In this document: positions 1 to 6,294 of the stretch, in pieces
Position numbering within the stretch: the stretch's first letter is position 1
Layout: every line of letters begins with the position of its first letter
Assembly (NCBI GenBank): GCA_002382085.1
Contig: DFZK01000011.1
Location: 1-12,535, forward strand
Direction of reading: 5' to 3'
From: Sulfurospirillum sp. UBA4058
Lineage (GTDB): Bacteria; Campylobacterota; Campylobacteria; Campylobacterales; Sulfurospirillaceae
Length of the DNA: 12,535 bases
Position numbers and translations under genes: made by a program
Notes under the pieces: model-generated
What the model was told of the DNA's origin: nothing
Database searches by the model: none
What the model saw: only the letters and a program-made list of their open reading frames with translations

Positions 1-134
1 TTCCCATAAACGACACCGTTTGTGCCTTTAGCACTCTCTTTCGAGCTTGCCAAAACGCCGCTCGCTCCTGCGGTCGCTACCACCGCCGTCGTACCAAGGG
101 CTTTTTTCAGAAAGTCCCTTCTGTTCTCGTGCAC
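1..134 (-). CDS. Small twin-arginine (TAT) signal protein of a formate dehydrogenase locus, 5' part only
   Basis: This is the N-terminal part of a gene that continues beyond the left edge of the window. It encodes a twin-arginine signal: ENRRDFLKKAL (RRxFLKK), then a short Ala/Gly/Val-rich hydrophobic stretch ending near LASS, then KGTNGVVYG. This matches the small 'formate dehydrogenase region TAT target' proteins, usually about 60-70 residues and encoded directly before the formate dehydrogenase catalytic subunit in Campylobacterota. Their role is unclear; export with the enzyme is an inference. Two starts are possible. ATG at 149 (MQEEIV...) has no good Shine-Dalgarno. GTG at 134 has AGGAGGAA five to six bases upstream, so I chose GTG; the ATG form would add five residues. 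The formate dehydrogenase genes themselves would lie outside the window and are inferred. Confidence 0.75.
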   Translation of the reverse strand, partial: MHENRRDFLKKALGTTAVVATAGASGVLASSKESAKGTNGVVYG

Positions 135-136
135 GA

Positions 137-146
137 TTTCCTCCTG
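137..146 (-). promoter_or_regulatory. Strong Shine-Dalgarno that decides the start of the TAT protein
   Basis: On the minus strand the sequence reads CAGGAGGAAATCGTG. AGGAGGAA lies at ideal distance from the GTG at 134 but inside the reading frame that begins at ATG 149. This favours the GTG start. Confidence 0.6.
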
Positions 147-154
147 CATCTTGC

Positions 155-178
155 TTACATGTCAAAATGAGCATGTAA
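155..178. repeat. Inverted repeat TTACATG-N10-CATGTAA upstream of the TAT protein
   Basis: Perfect 7-base arms lie at 155-161 and 172-178 with a 10-base spacer. It sits just upstream of the minus-strand gene start, so it could be an operator or a leader hairpin. The left arm contains the over-represented ACATGT core. Confidence 0.6.
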
Positions 179-183
179 AATTG

Positions 184-229
184 GCATAAAACGGTAATGT
201 ATCATTGACCGTCAATGAACGTTTTATGC
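184..229. repeat. Nested long inverted repeat (46 bases)
   Basis: The outer arms GCATAAAACG (184-193) and CGTTTTATGC (220-229) are perfect 10-base complements. Inside them, TCATTGAC (202-209) and GTCAATGA (211-218) form a perfect 8-base inverted repeat around one base. The halves are separated by an 8-base bulge on one side and one base on the other. As RNA it would form an 18-pair stem with an internal bulge, except that the one-base inner loop would have to open. As DNA it looks like a strong dyad operator. No T-run follows on the minus strand, so a simple terminator is unlikely. Confidence 0.7.
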
Positions 230-366
230 ACGTAAAAATGTTGTTAATGGAAGAAAAAAGACATAGAGGTATAAGAATGAAGTCTATAAATTTTTAAAAA
301 AAAGTATATCCCTCACGATACGTATGTGCGCTTACCACGTAAGCATATATCATGAACAACGAAACC

Positions 367-372
367 ATTATA
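367..372 (-). promoter_or_regulatory. Possible -10 box for the TAT/formate dehydrogenase transcript
   Basis: ATTATA on the plus strand reads TATAAT on the minus strand. A transcript starting about 7 bases downstream would have a leader of roughly 225 bases that carries the repeats at 330-344, 184-229 and 155-178. No convincing -35 is visible, and the box lies in the palindrome CATTATAATG, so its direction is uncertain. Confidence 0.3.
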
Positions 373-486
373 ATGATTGATAACTTTATCGCATCTTAAA
401 AGAGTAAATATTTATTTACCAATATATGAATATTTAAGCGTTATATAGGTAAAAATATAATGACTTTTTTTGGGGTTGAAATATCG

Positions 487-522
487 TACCGGAGGCGTCG
501 GTACGGATACGCGCCTCCGGTA
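487..522 (+). terminator. GC-rich hairpin with T-run on the plus side
   Basis: TACCGGAGGCG (487-497) pairs perfectly with CGCCTCCGGTA (512-522), an 11-base stem with a 14-base loop. Its position 11 bases past the DUF1847 stop (at 534) suits a minus-strand terminator. The T-rich tail (TATATTTTGCTTTTT), however, lies on the plus-strand side, while the minus-strand tail is only CGATATTTCAACC. It may work in both directions. A competing stem, CGTACCG (485-491) with CGGTACG (499-505), shares the left arm. Confidence 0.55.
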
Positions 523-533
523 TATTTTGCTTT

Positions 534-1190
534 TTAGAGTTCGCGCGGTGTTAAAAGTTTTTTATAGTACGTTTTCGTCAGATGCAATGCCGCAATCGGA
601 TTGTGTCCAAGGACTCTGTCTTTCACGACCAAATAAGTGATCGGAGCTTTGGCGTATTTGATAAACAACGAATCGTGTCCGACACACAGTCCCATAATCA
701 CGTTTAAATCGGTTTGTGCTTTGTTGGCGTATTTGGCTTGTAAGATCGGGTTGCACATCGGTTCAAAGGTATTCGGACGAATTTTTTGTGTTTCTTGAAG
801 TCCGATTTCGGTCTTATCGCGCGAACCGACTTTACAGATCGCCATAAAAACGTCAAATCCGTTGATTTTTAAGATTTCGGCAAAAATTTGGGATTCATTG
901 ACCAATCCTACACAGGAAGCGATGCCTATTTTACGTGCTCCGATACGTCTTGCAAACGCCAGTATCTCTTCCACGCGCGTGAGCGTTCCGTAGTATTTTC
1001 CCTCGATTTCCGCTGCCGCTAAAGCGATAGTGCGATCCATGCCCTCTTCTTGGTAACACGCTAAGGACGTATCCAACATTGAGGCTTCAACGTTACTCGT
1101 AAGGCAAAACTTCGGGTAGCGACTCTCGTGTTTATGGCAATTAAGCGTTGCACATTCGGCACAGCTGAGCTCTTTTTCTTCCGTATGCAT
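534..1190 (-). CDS. DUF1847 family cysteine-rich protein
   Basis: A 218-residue protein that matches the DUF1847 family, cytoplasmic proteins of unknown function with a putative metal-binding cysteine cluster. The N-terminus has C10, C13, C18 and C29 (CxxC, then CHKH and KFC). Further family-type motifs are ASCVG around C93, AICK around C119, PMCNP around C146 and GLCVGHDS around C169, giving nine cysteines in all. No signal peptide or membrane segment is visible. The ATG at 1190 is preceded by AAAGGA at good spacing. The gap to the upstream helical protein gene is only 11 bases, so the two are almost certainly co-transcribed. Members are often found near redox enzyme genes; here the neighbour is a formate dehydrogenase-type locus. 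Family assignment is by recall of the motif pattern; the biochemical role is unknown. Confidence 0.85.
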   Translation of the reverse strand: MHTEEKELSCAECATLNCHKHESRYPKFCLTSNVEASMLDTSLACYQEEGMDRTIALAAAEIEGKYYGTLTRVEEILAFARRIGARKIGIASCVGLVNESQIFAEILKINGFDVFMAICKVGSRDKTEIGLQETQKIRPNTFEPMCNPILQAKYANKAQTDLNVIMGLCVGHDSLFIKYAKAPITYLVVKDRVLGHNPIAALHLTKTYYKKLLTPREL

Positions 1191-1201
1191 CAGTATCCTT
1201 T

Positions 1202-1807
1202 TTACATGTAAAGGTATTTGCCGTAAAGGCTTAGGTAAACGCCCAATAATTCACCGAGTCCTTGACGTAAATGCACCCGCTCTTCTTCGTGAAAAATGCT
1301 CTCTAAAAGTTTTACATGTAAGGCTTCACCGAAAAGAACCAGCCGCTCGGGCGTAAAGGAGGGAGCCTCTTCTTTGCCCAATGCAAAAAAGAGCGCAAGC
1401 GCACGATTGAGCCCGACTACATAGGCAAGAAGGTTGTCGTAAATGCTTTTTTCGACCGGCTCGAGTTGTGAAAGAAAAAGATCCAAAGAGACCGAGAGAA
1501 AACCTTTTTTTTTCGGGAAATTGGCATGCAAAAGCGTTGTAAAAAGACTTTTTTTCGCTTCGCGCAATGCAAGGGGAAGTGCGGCGTCCAATGCATCGTC
1601 GAGGGTTTTAACGCCCTCTTCGAATTCAAAAACGTTTTTCATACCTTGTCTTGACATTAAGGCGCAAATTTGCGTTTGCGTAAATTTCGTAGGCGTGTAG
1701 AGTTCCAACGAAGAAAGGGTTTGAAGCAAAAGAGCGTACAACGCTTTTTCATCTTCGTTCGGGCTTTTTGCCAAATATTCGAGTAAGTAAAGGATCTCTT
1801 TTTTCAT
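1202..1807 (-). CDS. Unrecognised helical protein, co-operonic with DUF1847
   Basis: A 201-residue protein I do not recognise. It is predominantly alpha-helical, rich in Leu, Glu, Ala and Lys, with no signal peptide, no clear membrane span and one cysteine (C48). The size, all-helical character and position upstream of a formate dehydrogenase-type locus recall TorD/DmsD-type redox-enzyme chaperones, but I cannot see their characteristic motifs, so this is only a hypothesis. The start is uncertain. ATG at 1807 has AGAAGG directly abutting it, which is unusually close. A TTG at 1828 would add seven residues but has no ribosome site. The C-terminus is YLYM, where ATG-TAA forms part of a TTTACATGTAAA palindrome. 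The start faces the marC start 65 bases away, so the two promoters must be close or overlapping. Confidence 0.6.
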   Translation of the reverse strand: MKKEILYLLEYLAKSPNEDEKALYALLLQTLSSLELYTPTKFTQTQICALMSRQGMKNVFEFEEGVKTLDDALDAALPLALREAKKSLFTTLLHANFPKKKGFLSVSLDLFLSQLEPVEKSIYDNLLAYVVGLNRALALFFALGKEEAPSFTPERLVLFGEALHVKLLESIFHEEERVHLRQGLGELLGVYLSLYGKYLYM

Positions 1808-1842
1808 CCTTCTATTCTGCCAAAGCAAGGCTGAAAAAGTGC

Positions 1843-1848
1843 TATAAT
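1843..1848 (+). promoter_or_regulatory. -10 box of the MarC gene
   Basis: TATAAT within GTGCTATAATGCC lies 24 bases before the MarC start codon, with AAGGAGG at 1862-1868 as ribosome binding site. The same GTGCTATAATG string precedes the tRNA-Gly gene. The upstream region is A-rich and no clear -35 box is seen, which is usual for sigma-70 promoters in Campylobacterota. Confidence 0.6.
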
Positions 1849-1872
1849 GCCAACGCTTTTTAAGGAGGCTTT

Positions 1873-2478
1873 ATGATTCATCTTTCGGCTTTTTTTGCGA
1901 TTTACGTTAAATTTTTCTTTATTATGACGCCGTTTTTCGTAACGACGATTTTTTTGTCGATGACCAAAGGCGTCGATGAAAGCGATAAAAGACGTCTTGC
2001 GATCAAAGTAACGTTTGCGATTGCGACGAGTTGTTTGATTATTCTTTTTTTCGGTAAATACATTTTCGAGCTTTTCGGTATTACTTTAGATGCCTTTCGC
2101 ATCGGTGCGGGGGCACTTTTGTTTTTAACGGCGGTCGATCTCGTGCAAAAAGACATTAACGCCGAACCGACATGTAAGGCGGATATTTTAAAACATGCCG
2201 TCGTTCCTTTAGCGATCCCCGTTACCGTAGGTCCCGGAACGGTGGGTGCGTTGATGGTTATGGGCGCGGACATCGAGAGTTTTGACGACATGCTACTCGG
2301 CTCAAGCGCGCTTTTATGTGCCATCGGCAGTATCGGCATTTTGCTCTATCTTTCGGGGCATATCGAACGTTTGATCGGTCGTGCGGGATTGATCGTTTTT
2401 AGCAAAGTGACCGGACTCGTTCTTGCCGCTCTCTCGGCACAACTCATTTTTACGGGCATTAAAAACTTTCTTCGTTAA
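1873..2478 (+). CDS. MarC family integral membrane protein
   Basis: A 201-residue inner membrane protein of the MarC (UPF0056) family, whose transport substrate is not established; the old link to multiple antibiotic resistance has been questioned. About six hydrophobic segments are visible, near residues 3-30, 43-68, 72-92, 109-132, 140-162 and 172-199. Family signatures are MTPFFVTTIFLSMTKG (about 18-33, the counterpart of the NPxG...FLSLT motif, here without the Asn-Pro-Xaa-Gly), RIGAGALLFLTAVDL (76-90) and VPLAIPVTVGPGT (111-123). The start is fixed by AAGGAGG four bases before ATG. It is transcribed alone. Its TAA overlaps the stop codon of the convergent exporter operon by three bases, with no room for a terminator between them. 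Confidence 0.9.
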   Translation: MIHLSAFFAIYVKFFFIMTPFFVTTIFLSMTKGVDESDKRRLAIKVTFAIATSCLIILFFGKYIFELFGITLDAFRIGAGALLFLTAVDLVQKDINAEPTCKADILKHAVVPLAIPVTVGPGTVGALMVMGADIESFDDMLLGSSALLCAIGSIGILLYLSGHIERLIGRAGLIVFSKVTGLVLAALSAQLIFTGIKNFLR

Positions 2479-3554
2479 AAAAGGTGTCCGATTTTTCGAA
2501 AACCGATCAGGTATAAAATGCTCCCGACGCCAAAAACGCCCAAGAAGTAAGGATAGAGTTCTAAAACGGGCGTTCCTCGAAAGAAAATACTCTCCGTTCC
2601 TTCAATGAAATAGCGAAGCGGTGAAAGCAAAGAGAGCGTTTGCAACCACGGATGCATCGCATAAATGGGCGTCCATGCACCGCTTAAAAAGATAAGCGGA
2701 AGCATAATGACGACGGAGAGTTGTGCGACTTGCATCACGTCTTTGGCGATCGCCGCGACAAAAAGCCCGATTCCCGCTCCCGTAAACGCATACAAGAACG
2801 CTAAAACCAAAAAAGCGAAAAAAGAGCCGTGAATAGGCGTGTCAAATGCTCCGAAAACGACAAATCCGACCGAAATTACGATGCCGATCATCACGATAAT
2901 GACCTGAGAAAACGACTTGGCGAGAATAATGCTTTTTGCGTTGACGGGCATTAAAAGCATAATATCCCACGTGCCGTCCTCTTTTTCTTTGACAAAAACG
3001 ACCGCCGTTAAAATAACCGAGAGCATCGTCGTGATCGATAAAAGCTCCGTTAATGCCATAAACGTTGCGTTATTTGCATTTTCATTGAACAGTTTGTGCG
3101 TGACGAGTTCGACGCTAAAGGCGGTATCGGAAAAATTAAGCACGATATTGCTTAAGTAGCTAAGCGTCGTATACGCTTGCGAAGCGGCGGTTGCGTCTAA
3201 AAGAACGTTGAGCGTCGCGTGTTTGTTTTTACGAAAGTCCTGTTCAAAATCTTCATCGAAGATCAGTCCTAAAACGATCTCTTTATCGAACACGGCTTGC
3301 GAAAGTGCGGTTTGAGAGTTAAAGGCTACGGGAGGTAAAAATTCGGGTTCGTGGAAATAGTGTAACAGCTTTTGGCTTAACCCGCCGCCGCTTTCGTCGA
3401 CATAGCCTATCGCCACGTTGCGCGGCTTTAGCTCTATGCCGCTTCCGGCGATGTAAACTTCCATCGTAAAGGCGTACAAAACGACGAGCACCAGTTGCCA
3501 TGAGCGAATAAAACGCACGAGTTCACGCGCGACGACCGTCCAAAAAACCCTCAT
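2475..3554 (-). CDS. ABC-2 type exporter permease, last gene of the operon (YbhR-like)
   Basis: A 359-residue inner membrane permease of the ABC-2 type. One N-terminal transmembrane helix (about 19-38) is followed by a large periplasmic domain (about 40-165) and then five C-terminal helices. The segment VKEKEDGTWDIMLLMPV (188-204) is the typical cytoplasmic coupling element (E-x-G-T). SPLRYFIEGTESIFFRG (311-327) resembles the conserved C-terminal motif of this permease family. The start ATG at 3554 overlaps the previous stop as ATGA and is preceded by AAGGAG at five bases. It should pair with the permease at 3551-4672 and the ATPase at 4669-6285. In E. coli YbhGFSR and related RbbA-type systems, exporters of this architecture handle drugs or other amphiphilic compounds; the substrate here cannot be read from sequence. 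Confidence 0.88.
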   Translation of the reverse strand: MRVFWTVVARELVRFIRSWQLVLVVLYAFTMEVYIAGSGIELKPRNVAIGYVDESGGGLSQKLLHYFHEPEFLPPVAFNSQTALSQAVFDKEIVLGLIFDEDFEQDFRKNKHATLNVLLDATAASQAYTTLSYLSNIVLNFSDTAFSVELVTHKLFNENANNATFMALTELLSITTMLSVILTAVVFVKEKEDGTWDIMLLMPVNAKSIILAKSFSQVIIVMIGIVISVGFVVFGAFDTPIHGSFFAFLVLAFLYAFTGAGIGLFVAAIAKDVMQVAQLSVVIMLPLIFLSGAWTPIYAMHPWLQTLSLLSPLRYFIEGTESIFFRGTPVLELYPYFLGVFGVGSILYLIGFRKIGHLF

Positions 3555-4672
3555 CGAAGCTCCTTTTTCAATATCAAGCTTCCAAGCCCCATCAAGAAAA
3601 GCCCGTAAAATGCCAAAATAAAGAGATAGAATTGCGTTTTTTCCGAAGCCAAACCTTCACCGACCAAAAAGACGTCGTACAAAATATGGTTGTAATACAT
3701 TACGGGGAAAATATGCGCCTCGTAACGCGAAAAGCCGACCATCGAAGAGATCGGCATCAAAATACCCGAATACAAAAATCCCGGAATGATCGTTACGATG
3801 ACCGTCAAAACGACCGCAACGATTTGCGTTCGCGTCACGATCGAGATGAGCATACCGATCGATAGGCTAATGACCAAATAGAGTTCCGAAGCGACCCAAT
3901 AAAGCCAAAAACTTCCTCGAAACGGTACGTCAAACCAATACGTCGCCCATAAGAAGAGAATGAAAATATTGATTGAGTGGAGGAAAAAGACGGGAATGAG
4001 CTTGGCGGCGATAAACTCCGCTTTGGAAAGTGCGGAAGCGTAAAAGTTAAAGATCGTTCCTTTCTCTTTCTCTTTGACGATAAGCAATGCCGCTAAAATC
4101 GCCGGAGCGATCAACAAAACCAAACCGATCAATCCCGGAACGATCGCATCTTCATCGCGCATCGCTTGATTAAAAAGCGTTCGTTGGTTGATAGCGATCG
4201 TATGCGCATCGCGATCGAGCCTACGCTCTTGAATGGCGGACGCCGCATTGAGAACGACCCCTTTAACGTAACTTTCAATCGTCGAGCCTCGCATCGGAAA
4301 TGCCGCATCGACAAAAACGCCGATTTGTATTTTTTGCCCGTGAAGCAGACGTTTTTCAAAAGATTCTGGGATGATGACCACCACGTCGCTTTGCGCGCGA
4401 TGAATGGCATCGAGTGCTTCACTTTCTAAACGGAGCTCTTTTTGAACCGTAAAATATTTCGAATGCGTAAATTTTTCGATCAATAAGCGTGAATAATGGC
4501 TTTGGTCGTAATCGATAATTAAGGTGCGCGCACCCGTCACTTCCATACGAATGCCGTAGCCGAAAAGCACCAGAACCATGGTGGGCATCAAATAGACCAT
4601 TACGATCAATCGGCTTCGTACGATTTCGCTGAGTTCTTTCAAAACATAGGCTTTAACGATGGAGAGTTTCAT
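3551..4672 (-). CDS. ABC-2 type exporter permease (YbhS-like)
   Basis: A 373-residue permease, sister to the downstream one. It has an N-terminal helix (about 22-40), a periplasmic domain (about 45-175) and five C-terminal helices (about 178-200, 224-246, 255-280, 284-306, 347-368). The coupling element is VKEKEKGTIFNFYASAL (199-215). The ATG at 4672 overlaps the ATPase gene's TGA as ATGA and has GGAG eight bases upstream, so translation is likely coupled to the ATPase. Two different permeases in one operon point to a heterodimeric membrane domain, as in YbhS/YbhR. Family placement is secure; the individual YbhS/YbhR labels come from gene order. Confidence 0.88.
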   Translation of the reverse strand: MKLSIVKAYVLKELSEIVRSRLIVMVYLMPTMVLVLFGYGIRMEVTGARTLIIDYDQSHYSRLLIEKFTHSKYFTVQKELRLESEALDAIHRAQSDVVVIIPESFEKRLLHGQKIQIGVFVDAAFPMRGSTIESYVKGVVLNAASAIQERRLDRDAHTIAINQRTLFNQAMRDEDAIVPGLIGLVLLIAPAILAALLIVKEKEKGTIFNFYASALSKAEFIAAKLIPVFFLHSINIFILFLWATYWFDVPFRGSFWLYWVASELYLVISLSIGMLISIVTRTQIVAVVLTVIVTIIPGFLYSGILMPISSMVGFSRYEAHIFPVMYYNHILYDVFLVGEGLASEKTQFYLFILAFYGLFLMGLGSLILKKELR

Positions 4673-6285
4673 CGAAAATACTCCAAAAAAATCTCTTCAA
4701 AATTCCGAGCTTTAGGATGTTTGGCGTAAAAGCCTTCGATCGTATCGTCGGCGATTTTCGTTCCTTGGCGCATTAAAACGACGCGGTCGCAAAATTCCGC
4801 TTCGCTCATATAATGCGTCGTAATCAAAATAGCAATTTTCCATTTTTCTTTCAAGCATTTCAGCAACTCCCAAAACTGCGCCCTAGCAATCGCATCGACA
4901 CCCGAAGTCGGTTCGTCCAAAAATAAAATGACCGGTTCGTGCAGTAACGCCGAAGCTAAGGAAAAACGCTGATTGATGCCTAAAGGAAGCTCAGGCGGTA
5001 AGGCATTGAGGTAGTTTTCAAAACCGAGCTCTTGGGCATAGCGTTTGATACGCTCGTTGGCCGTTTCGCTCGATAAGCCGCGCATCGAAGCAAAGTAGAG
5101 CAAATTTTCTTGCACGCTCATGTCGTTGTATAGGGCAAAATGCTGACTGACGTAACCGATAGACGCTTTTAACGCTTGCCTATCTTGGGGCGTTTCAATC
5201 GTTTTGCCCAAGAGGCGTAATTCGCCTCGATCAATCGGATAGAGTCCTAAGAGCATTTTGATAAAGGTCGTTTTTCCGGCACCGTTGGCTCCGAGCAGTC
5301 CTAAAATTTCGCCTTTTTTTAAGCAAATATCGACGTTATCGTTGGCGACGAAAGTTCCGAAACGTTTGGTTAAGCCTTTGGCATCCATCAAAACGTCGCC
5401 TTCAAAATCGCTCTTTTTTTTGTCGCTTAAGACGATCGGAGGCATTGTTTTGCCGTTTCGTAATGCGTTAACGAAAAAGAGTGCTTCCAGCGTGGGTGTT
5501 TGCGTCGACGTTGCCTCAAGCGGAGATAGCGTATAAAGGGTTTGCAGGGTTCTGATGCAGGGTTCAACGCATGGAGTGTCGGGATCGTAGCATAAAGATT
5601 CTACCGTTTTTAACAGTTCCGCCGAGGTACCTTGCGCAATGATTTTTTGTTCATCAAAGAGTAAAATTTTGTCCATTTTTGCCGCTTCTTGCATGTACGC
5701 GGTGCTAATCAAACAAATCGTGCCCTCGCTTCGACGTATCTCTTCGAGGATTTCCCACAGCTCGATGCGGCTTAAAGGATCGACACCCGTCGTCGGCTCG
5801 TCCAAAACCAACAGTTTCGGGCGATGCAAAAGCGTGCAGATCAAGGAGAGTTTTTGCATCATACCGCCGCTCAGTTTCCCCGCTTGACGGTCTTTAAATT
5901 TTTCCAAGCCCGCCATTTGGAGCAAACGCATTTTATACGCCTCAAAGGCATCGTCACGGCGTAGATCGTGAATATCGGCAAAAAAGCGTAAATGTTCGTC
6001 TACGGTTAACAGGTCGTATAAAACAAGTCCGATACCTTGGGGCATCAAACCGATACGTGCTTTAAGCGGTTCGGCTTCTTTGCACGAACGGTACGTGTGA
6101 TGGTCGAAAACAATCTCTCCTTGGCAGGCGATGACGCCCGCGATTGCATGAATCAAAGAGCTCTTTCCGGCACCGTCTGCACCGATAAATCCGATAATCT
6201 CTCCCTCGTTCGCTTCAAAATTCGCATGCGCAATGCCCAAGCGGTTTTTATGGAAAACGCTGACGTCACGAACTTCAAGTCGCAT
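4669..6285 (-). CDS. Tandem-domain ABC transporter ATPase (YbhF-like)
   Basis: A 538-residue cytoplasmic protein with two fused ABC ATPase domains. Domain 1 (about 1-230): Walker A GADGAGKS (35-42), Q-loop MPQ (Q83), canonical signature LSGGMMQ (138-144), Walker B LLVLDEP (158-164), and STAYM at 194-198 where Ala196 replaces the usual H-loop histidine. Domain 2 (about 297-535): Walker A GANGAGKT (332-339), Q381, a non-canonical signature LPLGINQR (433-440), Walker B ILFLDEP (453-459) and an intact H-loop TTHYM (H491). The linker (about 231-296) carries CxxxC-like cysteines C239 and C243. The length is close to E. coli YbhF, and LPLG is, as I recall, also seen in YbhF/RbbA relatives. The start has a weak GAGA ribosome site, nine bases after the adaptor gene's stop. 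Confidence 0.9.
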   Translation of the reverse strand: MRLEVRDVSVFHKNRLGIAHANFEANEGEIIGFIGADGAGKSSLIHAIAGVIACQGEIVFDHHTYRSCKEAEPLKARIGLMPQGIGLVLYDLLTVDEHLRFFADIHDLRRDDAFEAYKMRLLQMAGLEKFKDRQAGKLSGGMMQKLSLICTLLHRPKLLVLDEPTTGVDPLSRIELWEILEEIRRSEGTICLISTAYMQEAAKMDKILLFDEQKIIAQGTSAELLKTVESLCYDPDTPCVEPCIRTLQTLYTLSPLEATSTQTPTLEALFFVNALRNGKTMPPIVLSDKKKSDFEGDVLMDAKGLTKRFGTFVANDNVDICLKKGEILGLLGANGAGKTTFIKMLLGLYPIDRGELRLLGKTIETPQDRQALKASIGYVSQHFALYNDMSVQENLLYFASMRGLSSETANERIKRYAQELGFENYLNALPPELPLGINQRFSLASALLHEPVILFLDEPTSGVDAIARAQFWELLKCLKEKWKIAILITTHYMSEAEFCDRVVLMRQGTKIADDTIEGFYAKHPKARNFEEIFLEYFR

Positions 6286-6294
6286 CGTATCTCA

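Larger units (their letters stand above)
150..533. other. Structured, AT-rich intergenic region with no gene
   Basis: I see no credible coding frame in these 384 bases. The stretch holds four inverted repeats: 155-178, 184-229, GCTTAC-CAC-GTAAGC at 330-344, and a GC-rich hairpin at 487-522. There are also two TATAAT-like boxes (367-372 read on the minus strand, 456-461 read on the plus strand). It separates the DUF1847 gene from the formate dehydrogenase-type TAT gene, both on the minus strand, so the TAT gene probably has its own promoter and a long leader here. Confidence 0.6.

Noticed and set aside
1202..1807. Calling the helical protein a TorD-family chaperone
   Set aside because: Size and context fit, but no TorD/DmsD motif can be recognised; kept as unassigned.
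1808..1828. TTG start for the helical protein at 1828
   Set aside because: No ribosome site precedes it; ATG at 1807 is preferred although its own site is poorly spaced.
2745..2754. GGCGATCGCC as a cyanobacterial HIP1-type element
   Set aside because: Only one full copy is seen; it is better treated as part of the general CGATCG excess.
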